From Bacillota bacterium (GTDB lineage: Bacteria > Bacillota > Sulfobacillia > Sulfobacillales > Sulfobacillaceae): 14,496 nt of DNA. The notes under the pieces are model-generated. The model was not told where the DNA came from, ran no database searches, and saw nothing but the letters and a program-made list of their open reading frames with translations. Positions 1 through 6,756 of the stretch are shown in pieces (within the stretch, counting starts at the first letter, position 1; each line of letters opens with the position of its first letter). The stretch is taken from positions 1 through 14,496 of the forward strand of contig JAMDDZ010000109.1 of the NCBI GenBank assembly GCA_023488565.1. Direction: 5' to 3'. A program made the translations under genes and the position numbers.

Positions 1-20
1 AAGCCAATCACCACCCCTGA
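1..20 (+). CDS. 3' end of a Spo0E-like gene (partial, enters from left)
   Basis: Only the last five codons and a TGA stop (18-20) lie in the window, reading A-N-H-H-P-stop. The call rests entirely on comparison with the right edge, where the complete Spo0E-like gene ends A-S-H-H-P-R-R-stop in nearly the same DNA and again converges on a GGDEF gene. The stop here falls two codons earlier than in the right-hand copy. On its own this stretch would not be callable. Confidence 0.5.
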
Positions 21-22
21 CG

Positions 23-787
23 TTAACCTGTCTCCTCATCGGGCGTGGCAGCGACCACCACCCGATCTTTCCCCGCGGCTTTGGCCTGATATAACGCCTG
101 GTCGGCGAGTCGCCCTAAATCCCATGCGCTGAGGGGCTCCTGCGTGGTCGCAGGGAGTACGGCCACCCCGGCAGAGCAGGTAATACGGTGTCCGGCTTCC
201 GCCGTGGTGCGGCGAAACGTGGCGAGCAACCGATCCGTGGCCGCCACGGCATCCGGGACCGTGGCTCCGGGCAACAGCCATCCGCACTCTTCGCCGCCTA
301 ACCGTCCGATGGTGTCGCCTTGCCGGGCGGATTGCCGCAAGATCGTGCCAAAGGTATAGAGCACCGCATCGCCCATGGCGTGGCCATGAGTGTCGTTGAG
401 TGCTTTGAAGTCATCCAGGTCCAAAAAGACGAAAGCCACGGAGTGGCGCAAGCGATAGGCTTGGGCCACTTGATGCTCTGCCCGTTCCCAAAAGGCTCCC
501 GGCCGGCAGAGACCGGTTAACTCATCGTAGATCGTCCGGTGTTCCAACGGTTGGACCAGCAGGGTCCAGACTAAAGCCCGCATGCCCAGCAGCAGGAGTA
601 GCGTCAGAGCACTTTGCGCGGCTACATAATCCAAAAGACCCGCCCGGACAGCCGCCGGATGATGAGTCCAAAAGATATTGAGCCCGATCACGGAGAGACC
701 CAGATAGGCTCCCATCAAAGCCCCGATGCCCCATTGGACAGAATGCCATCGGTCAATATGACGGAGGGTATGTGGCGCATAGGACAA
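23..787 (-). CDS. Membrane-anchored GGDEF protein (putative diguanylate cyclase)
   Basis: GGDEF-family proteins condense two GTP into cyclic di-GMP. This 254-residue protein has two N-terminal membrane helices (about residues 18-40 and 56-80) and then one GGDEF domain (about 86-245). Visible landmarks are DELTGL at 88-93, the metal-binding region with FLDLDDF at 121-127 followed by NDTHGH, and an RxxD inhibitory site (R155, D158) exactly five residues before the signature. The signature reads GGEEC (164-168) instead of GG[DE]EF, so the last position is unusual, while the glycines and acidic residues are kept. The start is TTG with GAGAGGA about nine bases upstream; no ATG gives a complete first helix. 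It ends tail-to-tail with the Spo0E-like gene entering from the left. Activity is likely but the Cys makes it less certain. Confidence 0.88.
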   Translation of the reverse strand: MSYAPHTLRHIDRWHSVQWGIGALMGAYLGLSVIGLNIFWTHHPAAVRAGLLDYVAAQSALTLLLLLGMRALVWTLLVQPLEHRTIYDELTGLCRPGAFWERAEHQVAQAYRLRHSVAFVFLDLDDFKALNDTHGHAMGDAVLYTFGTILRQSARQGDTIGRLGGEECGWLLPGATVPDAVAATDRLLATFRRTTAEAGHRITCSAGVAVLPATTQEPLSAWDLGRLADQALYQAKAAGKDRVVVAATPDEETG

Positions 788-1198
788 ACCCCAGGTTCCT
801 CTCTTGATGATCAGATGACGGGAGAACCGCAGTCAAGCGATCATTTGACAGCGACCTCCTACTATCCTGCCGAAATGGGACGCGGATCAGGAATTCGTCA
901 AAGTCACCGGGCAAGGGCATGAAAAAAGTGCCCGACAGCCGGCGATGAGTCGCAATATGCTCCAAGACCGTTGCGAGAGACAGGACGAAGCATCCGCCGG
1001 CGGCGTCAGCGCGAGCGCAGCGCGGACGGTTTGAGGTGAGAGAACTCTAGTCAGGGGGCTACTTTAGGCTTCAATCATCTGGAGGGCTTAATCCCGGTGC
1101 GCGTTGTATTGTAAGCGTCAAACGGAAACTGGCCATGGGCTTGGCTCTACGCCTCGTTGCCCGGAGGGAGAAAGGGGGCTTTAATGTGATGACGAGCA
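788..1198. other. Gene-free stretch with an IS66-end-like motif
   Basis: No convincing coding sequence was found on either strand; the frames that are open lack ribosome binding sites and recognisable composition. It should hold the promoter of the GGDEF gene. TTGACT near 818-823 (minus strand) is a possible -35 box but has no good -10 partner. The 12-nt motif at 1111-1122 is listed separately. Confidence 0.5.
1111..1122 (+). repeat. IS66-type terminal inverted-repeat match
   Basis: GTAAGCGTCAAA here is identical to the first 12 bases of the IS66 left end at 7890-7901. GTAAGC is the usual terminal sequence of the IS66 family. No transposase reading frame follows here, and the sequence diverges after base 12, so this may be a solo end, a scar or a different element of the same family. 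A chance match is possible. Confidence 0.4.
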
Positions 1199-1522
1199 TC
1201 AAGTTCGTGCGATGTGGCGTTCCACCAACCACCACGACAGAAGGCGTGCAACGGGCGTAAAGGCGGCAAAAACTAACCAAATTGGGGAGGGTGCAAATGC
1301 AAATACAACAAGACAAAACGAGATCAAAATAACCATTTCCCAGATCATAGCGGGACTATTAAGAGGGATTCCGGCACCTTTGCCTTTGGACGCCTCTTCA
1401 CCGTAACAGCGAACGTGGTAGGCGCCGACCAGATCCGGAAGTTGAAGGGTAGTGACGAGATCGCCCCGAGAGGTGATCTCGTCCGCACAGTGGTTACAAT
1501 AGATGGTGTTCTTGTTTGCCAA
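1199..1522 (-). CDS. Small zinc-ribbon membrane protein
   Basis: The 107-residue product begins with a compact cysteine/histidine pair of motifs, C9-x2-C12 and H36-x2-C39, that could hold one zinc ion. A GIPLNSP turn (about 51-57) follows, then two membrane helices (about 60-78 and 80-98) and a short basic tail. Its start is TTG with AAAAGGAT upstream, and it lies about 20 nt after the stop of the gene at 1543-1902, so the two probably share a transcript. I recognise the general architecture (N-terminal ribbon plus membrane hairpin, seen in uncharacterised Bacillota proteins) but not a named family. The function is unknown; the ribbon would face the cytoplasm if it binds zinc. Confidence 0.65.
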   Translation of the reverse strand: MANKNTIYCNHCADEITSRGDLVTTLQLPDLVGAYHVRCYGEEASKGKGAGIPLNSPAMIWEMVILISFCLVVFAFAPSPIWLVFAAFTPVARLLSWWLVERHIART

Positions 1523-1542
1523 GGTGATCCGATCCTTTTCGT

Positions 1543-1902
1543 TTAGCTGTTGTACCAGGGAACGTACGTATAAATTCCCCGGTTATCGTTTGACTCGGCT
1601 GTTTGATCTAGAAGGGAAGAATTGTTCCAGAGATAGGAATAGTTAGTGTAGATAGGTCCATATCCGTGGGCAGGGACCCAATCGGACGGTTTAGTTATCG
1701 CCGCTTGAGCTCCTTGGGGAACGTAGGAGGTCAAAGCATGCTTATACCACTGCCGATCCCCCGTCGTTAAACTAAGCACCCAACTTCCTCCACTCCATAC
1801 ATAAACATTCTTGTAGCCATAAGTATACGTGTTCCAAATCTCTGATGACATCCCTGCAGTACTATTCAGAGGGATTCCAATGAGACCTGTAACCTCTGTC
1901 AC
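1543..1902 (-). CDS. Tyr/Trp/Asn-rich surface-type protein, possibly N-truncated
   Basis: The product has 119 residues from the GTG at 1902, with many Tyr, Trp, Ser and Asn residues, no cysteine, and a VYVWSGGSWVLSL-like beta stretch in the first third. That composition suits an exported or cell-surface domain, but there is no signal peptide. The same frame stays open upstream to beyond 2000 with no ATG, GTG or TTG. Between about 1930 and 2070, however, the opposite strand looks more gene-like, so the original N-terminus may have been lost at that junction. No good ribosome binding site precedes the GTG. It is followed at once by the zinc-ribbon membrane protein. No family was recognised. Confidence 0.5.
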   Translation of the reverse strand: MTEVTGLIGIPLNSTAGMSSEIWNTYTYGYKNVYVWSGGSWVLSLTTGDRQWYKHALTSYVPQGAQAAITKPSDWVPAHGYGPIYTNYSYLWNNSSLLDQTAESNDNRGIYTYVPWYNS

Positions 1903-1929
1903 AACTTGGCCTACAGTAGTTTCCCATAT

Positions 1930-2070
1930 GGTACTCGCAATGTCGAGGGCGATCGTATAGGCAATGTTTACGAAGCGGTCAACACCTTTGAAGATCCGCG
2001 CAACCGCGTGCAGTTCGGATGGATGGAGTTGGGCGCACTCACGGACCTTCTGGAAGACGAAGACGAATAA
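1930..2070 (+). pseudogene. C-terminal scrap of a gene upstream of a relaxase-like gene
   Basis: Forty-six codons in one frame end in an acidic tail, GALTDLLEDEDE, and a TAA at 2068-2070. No in-frame start lies far enough upstream, so only the 3' end of the gene survives. The stop is followed by a small hairpin-forming sequence (CCCC-CGATA-GGGG, 2073-2085) and by the ribosome binding site of the relaxase-like frame 30 nt downstream. The two were probably neighbours in one operon on a mobile element. Base composition is GC-richer than the genes on either side. The family is not recognised. Confidence 0.45.
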
Positions 2071-2100
2071 CCCCCGATAGGGGAGAAAGGAGCCACACGA

Positions 2101-2432
2101 TGCCCCAGAAACCGTTCGTTATGCGTGTCCATTTTTATCTATCTGAAGGTTCGGGTCGGCATTCGTTGCAGTCCGGCGCCCATCACGTGGAGTACATGGG
2201 TTCGCGGGAAAAAGAGGAATTACTGCTGGATGCCGCTCCCGCGCATGATGATACCACCCTCGACTCGGCGGCCATCCATGCAAAATACGCCAGAGAGCGG
2301 GACGGGAGCTTGGGCTACCTCGGCTCCCTGGCTCACGATCCGCACGATCCCAGTGGGCTATCAAGTTGGAGAATCCATTATCTATCCGTCTTAATTCATA
2401 CGGTGGCTTTCTTAGCGATTCGTCAGTACTGA
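2101..2432 (+). pseudogene. N-terminal fragment of a relaxase-like mobilisation protein
   Basis: It starts at an ATG with GGGAGAAAGGAG upstream, a strong signal. About 83 residues look like the start of a conjugation or mobilisation relaxase of the Bacillota/Actinobacteria type: a beta strand (VMRVHFYLS), then HHVEYMGSREKEELLL and an AAIHAKYARERDGSLG segment. The frame then runs into unrelated sequence at about 2350 and stops at 2432, so roughly the last 27 residues are not native. Relaxases are normally several hundred residues long, so the catalytic part is at best incomplete. The relaxase identity is a judgement from pattern similarity, not a motif proof; the gene-like start and the truncation are seen directly. 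Confidence 0.45.
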
Positions 2433-2836
2433 CTCTATCATTAAATATTTTTAAAAACGTGGCCTACCCTTCAGGTTACCTAGGATGGCGACCCGATACG
2501 AGCGTTATCGATTTAGTGGGAACGCCTGTTTCCGTGAGATTAAACGTAGCGTGGAGTTTTAGCGGAATGACCCTTGGTCTTTCCTATCCCTTTCCTTCAG
2601 TTAGCGCGTCGAGTAATGGAGGTAGCTGGACTTTGGGTAACCAATATACCTGGGATTATATGTGGCTACCTACCCAACAACCAATTTATGCGAACCCACT
2701 TGTCTATGACCTGTTCGGAACGTCAGAAACCATGATGGGGACGATCAATGTTAAGCAGTCGGACGGCGCGATAACAGGAACATCAGGTACTCACTCAATC
2801 TCATGGGGTATCAGTGGTTTGCAAGGAAACTCTTAG
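2366..2836 (+). CDS. Beta-rich, probably exported protein lacking its N-terminus
   Basis: The 156 residues from a TTG are dominated by alternating hydrophobic, Ser, Thr, Gly and Asn residues, with proline turns, typical of an extracellular beta-sandwich. There is no signal peptide, and no ribosome binding site precedes the TTG. The same frame is open further upstream (QWAIKLENPLSIRLNSYGG), so the reading frame begins inside the relaxase-like fragment. The true 5' end was probably removed at the junction near 2350. GC content is lower than in the fragment upstream. The C-terminus ends naturally at TAG. No named family was recognised. Expression is doubtful unless a promoter was recruited. Confidence 0.5.
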   Translation: MENPLSIRLNSYGGFLSDSSVLTLSLNIFKNVAYPSGYLGWRPDTSVIDLVGTPVSVRLNVAWSFSGMTLGLSYPFPSVSASSNGGSWTLGNQYTWDYMWLPTQQPIYANPLVYDLFGTSETMMGTINVKQSDGAITGTSGTHSISWGISGLQGNS

Positions 2837-3030
2837 AAATTATCTTAGCGGACATATTCATGATAGACTGATTCTATGAGTTGTATAAAGAGTCTTGTTT
2901 GCGAAGTCAAGGTTAGCTACGTCAAAGGGGCAGGGCAACCCCGGCCCGCCTTTATGAATTACAACAGTGGATCTGCTTGGGAGCGACAATTTTGCCACAA
3001 CAGAGCATTGCGAGAAATGGGGGGAAGGCG

Positions 3031-3498
3031 ATGCGTCCGAACCATGGCTTTGGTGCGATGATTCTTGCCGTGATACTCTTGGCGGTAGGTGGTTGCGGGA
3101 TAACCAACAGCCAACCTGCGCCTCCTCCTGCAAAACAATCATCGCTGATCTCATCTCAAGGGCTACAGGACTGGAGTATTACCTTTACCCCAGATCTCAA
3201 CGTTAATATCCAATATCTCGGCCACCCCATGTTTTCCAGCGCCAGGCTTACTCTATTCACAAAATATATCCGTAGTAAACACTGGCACCGCTTTTACACC
3301 ACAGGGCAAGGAATAATACAGTATCGCGAGTGGGGAAGTGCGTTCGTTCATGGTGAAAGCTTCGTAGGCGAGGCCAAGCTCGTCATAAAATGGGTTACCG
3401 GGACACATCCTCATAAGGGCTATGCTCTGTACCAAGTGCGGATACTCAAGCATTTTCCTCCCAACACTCCATCGACATCAAGCACGCCCTCGCGATGA
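3031..3498 (+). CDS. Putative lipoprotein of unknown function
   Basis: This 155-residue protein has a lipoprotein signal peptide: a short N-region, a hydrophobic core (about 9-19) and L-A-V-G-G-C with C22 as the lipidation site. A Pro-rich linker (PAPPPAKQ) then leads to a beta-rich domain with many aromatic residues and a Ser/Thr/Pro tail. The chosen ATG is preceded by GGGGAAGG; a later Met at residue 10 has no binding site. It would be anchored on the outer face of the cytoplasmic membrane. It lies on the same strand as the beta-rich protein upstream, with a 190-nt gap. The family is unrecognised. Confidence 0.7.
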   Translation: MRPNHGFGAMILAVILLAVGGCGITNSQPAPPPAKQSSLISSQGLQDWSITFTPDLNVNIQYLGHPMFSSARLTLFTKYIRSKHWHRFYTTGQGIIQYREWGSAFVHGESFVGEAKLVIKWVTGTHPHKGYALYQVRILKHFPPNTPSTSSTPSR

Positions 3499-3661
3499 GA
3501 TGTTTCGGAACACCGGCATAAGCAGACCCATTCTGCTGCCTTTAGTGTTTTCGCCAATTCAACTGCCCCTGTGGGGCCTACACTGCCGTGGTCCGTATGA
3601 CTAGAACAGACTGCGGCAGTGTGGATGGCGGCAAGAACATTGTGGGGAAAGAGGGATCTTC

Positions 3662-4455
3662 ATGGCCATACGACTACGGGGACCTAATGCGCGTCAAAGG
3701 GATGCTGCCCACATCAATCCCGAGCGGATTATGTCTATTACCGCGCATCTCGACGAATTGCGGCGCCGTCTCATGTGGGCTATAGCGAGTACTTTGATTG
3801 CTACCGCGGGACTAGCGATTGTTTGGAAACGCCTGCTCCCCATGGTGCTATGGCCGTGGCTGTGGGCAGATGTAGGACGAAAAGCCGTGACGCATCCCAT
3901 GTTGTTGACATTGTCACCCACTGAGCCTTTTTTACCGTGATCAATGTGGTATTAGCAGTGGCCGTTGTCGTAACCTCGCCGATTTGGGTGTGCTAATTAT
4001 GGATGTACCTAGTGCCAGTGCTGCCGATAGCACACCGGCGGTGGGTCGGACGGGCATTGGCCATCGGACTGGTTTTGTTTTGGATCGGAGTAGGATTTTC
4101 CTTTGGGCTGTTAATACCGGCCTCACTGCGGTTTTTATTGACATTTGCATCGACGGTCTTCACAGAATCTTTACGAGCGGGTTATTACTTGGGATTTGTC
4201 ACCACCTTTAGCTTGGCGTTCGGCGTGATCTTTACCATTCCGACGTGGATGGGGGTAGCGGTCAAGCTGGGTTGGGTCCGGGTGGATCAGCTCTGTAAAG
4301 GGCGCAGGATGGCGGTGTTTGCCAGCGCCGTGTTGGCGGCCGCCGTGGTGCCCTCGCACGATCCGTTGACACTGGTTGCAGCAATCCTACTCGTCTATGG
4401 ATTATACGAAGCGACCGTACAATTGAGCCGATGGATTCGGCCTTTGGAGCATTAA
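3662..4455 (+). pseudogene. tatC: tatC pseudogene (Sec-independent translocase subunit), frameshift plus nonsense
   Basis: TatC is the multi-spanning receptor of the twin-arginine export system. The first frame gives ITAHLDELRRRLMWAI and a first helix, then PTEPF, and ends at a TGA just after a run of six T (3928-3933). One more T would restore a helix, VINVVLAVAVVVTSPIW. The next in-frame codons are TGC-TAA at 3991-3996, and reading through the TAA continues as LWMYLVPVLPIAHRRWVG and the remaining helices to 4455. The family usually has Tyr-Gln-x-Trp at the nonsense site, so a CAA to TAA change is likely. Two further positions differ: the usual PHERR loop reads IAHRR, and the Glu before Pro in the central helix is Thr (FTIPT). 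The start at 3662 has GAGGGA upstream; Met24 is an alternative. No tatA lies nearby. Confidence 0.85.
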
Positions 4456-4891
4456 ATTCGGTCACTCTGGATTTGAAGGGAACCATTTGAAGAAACTCAG
4501 GAGTCTCAACATGAGCGAATTCTAGTTGACGTTGCAAGGCAAGGTAAGAACGACATAGGCACCCATTCGACCATCACCATGATCGGGCCTTTGTATCTTG
4601 CGTTCGCAAAGCCGTGGCTGGTAAGAGTTAGTCCGTTAGCCGCCGTGATTCAGCGGGCGAAGGCTCGACATAGCCTATAGGGAAGAAGAAATGTGTGTAC
4701 CCCAAAAGGGGTGCTTCCTAACGGAGCCGCCACCCCGCATGCTTGCGTCAGGAGTTCCCCCAAAAAGACTGTACCCCCTAAGATGTCTTTGTGGGTACGT
4801 GAAGGAACGACATTATTTTATTGTCAGTTCAGCAGGAATACACCCGTGTCATGTCGAATGTCCTTATCCGGTGTCAAAAAGCGCCAAAAAG
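4456..4891. other. Gene-free stretch with small inverted repeats
   Basis: No credible gene was found. Two short inverted repeats are present: ACCCC-AAAA-GGGGT (4699-4712) and GTACCC/GGGTAC (4771-4776 and 4793-4798). Read on the minus strand, the latter is followed after three bases by CTTTTT. The second could be an additional weak terminator for the minus-strand operon. The rest shows nothing recognisable. Confidence 0.45.
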
Positions 4892-4934
4892 ATAAAGACG
4901 GAACTCCTCGATCTGCAAGGGGTTCCGTCTTTAT
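4892..4934 (-). terminator. Rho-independent terminator of the 5290-5997/4945-5274 operon
   Basis: A perfect 13-bp stem (4892-4904 with 4922-4934) extends inward by a G-U pair and three more pairs to a 9-nt loop (4909-4917). On the minus strand the stem is followed by CTTTTT and, after GGCGC, a second T-run. It lies about 10 nt past the stop of the membrane-protein gene. On the plus strand only a short T-tract follows, so its main direction is minus. Confidence 0.9.
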
Positions 4935-4944
4935 GAAAACTCTC

Positions 4945-5274
4945 CTATTGAGTGGTTGTAATGGTACGACTATGCAGGAATGCCATAATCATTCCCACGA
5001 CAATGGCTCCCACCATTATGGGGAGCATTATGCGCGATCCTCGTACTATCAGTATGGCTCCTGACATTATAACCAGATCGAGGCTACCCCATAAGAGAAT
5101 GCTGCGTCGTGTCAGAATGAATCCCGCAATGAGAAGTCCCAAAAGGTAAGGAGTGACAATTCCCATCCCGATAGTTCCTACCCTATTTATGGTAACCTGC
5201 CCCCAAACAGTCATGAGTGCTAGTATTAGCCACACTATAGCCGTTCCAATAGCGTACCATTTCCAAGACCACAT
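4945..5274 (-). CDS. Four-helix small membrane protein, second gene of a two-gene operon
   Basis: The product has 109 residues, almost all membrane-embedded, with helices at about 8-25, 34-54, 58-77 and 81-101, a basic loop (TRRS, 55-58) and a short Thr-rich C-terminus. The frame is open to a GTG at 5286, but that GTG lies inside the AAGGAGTG ribosome binding site, so the ATG at 5274 is the better start. The binding site overlaps the TAA of the upstream gene, so the two are cotranscribed and probably translationally coupled. A strong terminator follows. The family is unrecognised. Next to a secreted protein with a hydrophobic hairpin, an immunity or partner role is possible, but that is inference. 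Confidence 0.75.
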   Translation of the reverse strand: MWSWKWYAIGTAIVWLILALMTVWGQVTINRVGTIGMGIVTPYLLGLLIAGFILTRRSILLWGSLDLVIMSGAILIVRGSRIMLPIMVGAIVVGMIMAFLHSRTITTTQ

Positions 5275-5289
5275 CGATGGCAGCACTCC

Positions 5290-5997
5290 TTATACGTTAA
5301 CAGAGCTGAAATTATTATTGTCCCACACGTAGACAGTACCTTCAGCAAACTCAAGTGCACTGTCTGGAATCGAAATAGTAACATTTCCCTGCGGTTCCCA
5401 TATCCATGCAATACTCGTAAGTCCTCCAATAATTGTACCAAGCACAGAATATACCTGCGCCATAGACAATGAGACGCCGGCGACAACTAAGACCGCGCCG
5501 TCGGACGCAACTGTTGCTGCGCCAGCTACGACGATACCAGCTACAATAAAGGCTGCGGAAGCTAGTATACCGGCAGTGAGTATGAAATTCATTTCGGTAT
5601 GTGTCAAGGTAATTTGTACACTGCCACCACCACCGCCTCCGGGAGCCCTGACAAGCATATTCGCGCTAGATCCTAAAGATGCGCTACTCGGAGTGGTAGT
5701 CGTTGTAGTTACAGTGATAGGATGGGTATTCGCGAAGGTGATTCCCGACGTTACCTGCTTGAATTGGTTCACAGAAAGACCGAGTGTGTGACGATTATCT
5801 GTAGACAACTTAACCTTACCATGTTCTACAACTAAATAGGGTAATAACTTTTGTCCGATATGGTTGATTGTATGGCTCATCGTAAGTCCGACTACGGGTG
5901 TAGAAACGTGAGTTGGCAGCGACTGCGCGAACGCAGGCCCGCTCAAGGCCAAAATAGGAAGGACCATGGTTAACCCGACGAGTTTTACTTTATTCAT
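5290..5997 (-). CDS. Secreted protein with Gly6 hinge and hydrophobic hairpin
   Basis: The 235-residue product starts at an ATG with AGGAGG six bases upstream; an upstream in-frame start adds only a poor hydrophobic leader. A classical signal peptide covers residues 1-24 (cleavage after AFA). The predicted mature protein has a polar half (25-118) with a Thr-rich stretch (VTTTTTTP, 96-103), six glycines in a row (120-125), and a hydrophobic hairpin of two helices (about 136-164 and 167-200, rich in Ala, Val and Gly). A polar beta-type tail rich in Asn follows (201-235). It is the first gene of an operon with a four-helix membrane protein. The layout resembles precursors of membrane-inserting peptides or toxins, but no family was recognised and an envelope-structural role is equally possible. 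Confidence 0.75.
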   Translation of the reverse strand: MNKVKLVGLTMVLPILALSGPAFAQSLPTHVSTPVVGLTMSHTINHIGQKLLPYLVVEHGKVKLSTDNRHTLGLSVNQFKQVTSGITFANTHPITVTTTTTTPSSASLGSSANMLVRAPGGGGGGSVQITLTHTEMNFILTAGILASAAFIVAGIVVAGAATVASDGAVLVVAGVSLSMAQVYSVLGTIIGGLTSIAWIWEPQGNVTISIPDSALEFAEGTVYVWDNNNFSSVNV

Positions 5998-6033
5998 GTA
6001 CATCCTCCTCAAGAATAGGTATTTTATGACGAT

Positions 6034-6052
6034 AATGGTTAGTGATACCATT
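6034..6052. promoter_or_regulatory. Operator-like inverted repeat upstream of the secreted-protein operon
   Basis: AATGGT (6034-6039) and ACCATT (6047-6052) are perfect inverted halves separated by seven bases, about 37-55 nt upstream of the ATG at 5997. An A/T-rich CATAAAAT on the minus strand lies between the repeat and the gene and could be a -10 box. The position suits a repressor site overlapping the promoter. The assignment is inference from symmetry and location. Confidence 0.35.
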
Positions 6053-6375
6053 CGCCAGTGCTTATGGTAACACGGCAGAGGGAGTCTTGGCTGGAACTTA
6101 TACCCTCAACATTGAAAAGAATGAATATTTCATTCGACAAGATAAACCAAGAATCGGCGCGGGTTGGTTCTTCGACTGAGCGGGAGGCGATGGATGACCC
6201 ATGGCTGATTACGCCGGCCGATGATGTTTGAGGATGGTATACGGCCTGTGTGACCTATCCCCAGTTTTAATGTCGGTATTTTCTGTATAGGAAAAATATT
6301 CTGCGCAAGGGAGAATCGAGACCCTCTGGCGAAGTGTTCAGTGTGTTCAGGACTGTTCGCACAAGGAGGATCCCG
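6053..6375. other. Intergenic stretch before the IS4-type fragment; one 36-codon frame
   Basis: It contains a short plus-strand frame from ATG at 6121 to TGA at 6231 (36 residues, acidic C-terminus DDPWLITPADDV) with only a weak GAAAAGA upstream. It could be a scrap of a longer gene or chance. The 3' part (about 6240-6375) is probably the leader of the IS4-type transposase and may include the element's left end, but no inverted repeat could be paired because the right end is missing. AAGGAGG at 6364-6370 is the binding site for the following gene. Confidence 0.35.
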
Positions 6376-6625
6376 ATGATTCAACTTCAGTCTATCACGT
6401 CGTTTTTCCAAATGCATGGGTCTTTACGAAAATCTCAACGCACGACGTTGGCCGCGTTAGTCTGGGCGGTCGTCCAGTTTCCACTCTTAGGCTCCGCCAT
6501 CATCGGTCGCCATCTGGCGATGGCGGATGAGGTCACCACGACGGCCAAGCATGCTATCAAACGGGTTGACCGCTTTTTGGGCAATCCGCGGATTGATATC
6601 GTGAGAGCCCAAGGCGATTTGATAA
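6376..6625 (+). pseudogene. IS4-type transposase, N-terminal fragment
   Basis: It starts at an ATG with AAGGAGG just upstream. About 83 residues match the N-terminal domain of IS4-like transposases: LRKSQRTTLAALVWAVV, a region equivalent to the small helical domain, and the characteristic KHAIKRVDRFLGN (58-70). The catalytic DDE residues lie further downstream in the family and are absent. The homology stops after VRAQGDLI, near 6622, where the DNA changes to a reverse-transcriptase fragment on the opposite strand; the frame itself continues to 6663 with unrelated residues. It cannot encode an active transposase. Confidence 0.75.
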
Positions 6626-6756
6626 CGTGCGGCGCACCAGCCGGTCTACCGCACTTTTGGTGAGGTTCACCGGGAGATGCAACGTGCGGTCGAGGTACCG
6701 GGTCACCGATGCCAAGACGCGCTCCCCTGCCCGGTGGGAATGCACTAGGATCATCG
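6626..6756 (-). pseudogene. Group II intron reverse transcriptase fragment (segment after the YADD motif)
   Basis: Reading the minus strand from about 6756 gives M-I-L-V-H-S-H-R-A-G-E-R-V-L, then an ASVTRYLDRTLHLPVN segment and TKSAVDR. This is the part of group II intron-encoded reverse transcriptases directly after the catalytic YADD box. The upstream part of the enzyme (domains 1-4 and YADD) and the downstream thumb, maturase and endonuclease domains are missing. Immediately upstream, in place of the YADD codons, lies the 3' end of an ORF-less group II intron. The downstream edge abuts the IS4-type fragment. It is non-functional. Confidence 0.75.

Noticed and set aside
2119..2364. 81-codon minus-strand frame
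   Set aside because: It is antisense to the relaxase-like fragment, which has a strong binding site and better composition.
2858..3206. Several 60-100 codon frames on both strands before the lipoprotein gene
   Set aside because: They are shadows of the lipoprotein region and its leader; none has a binding site.
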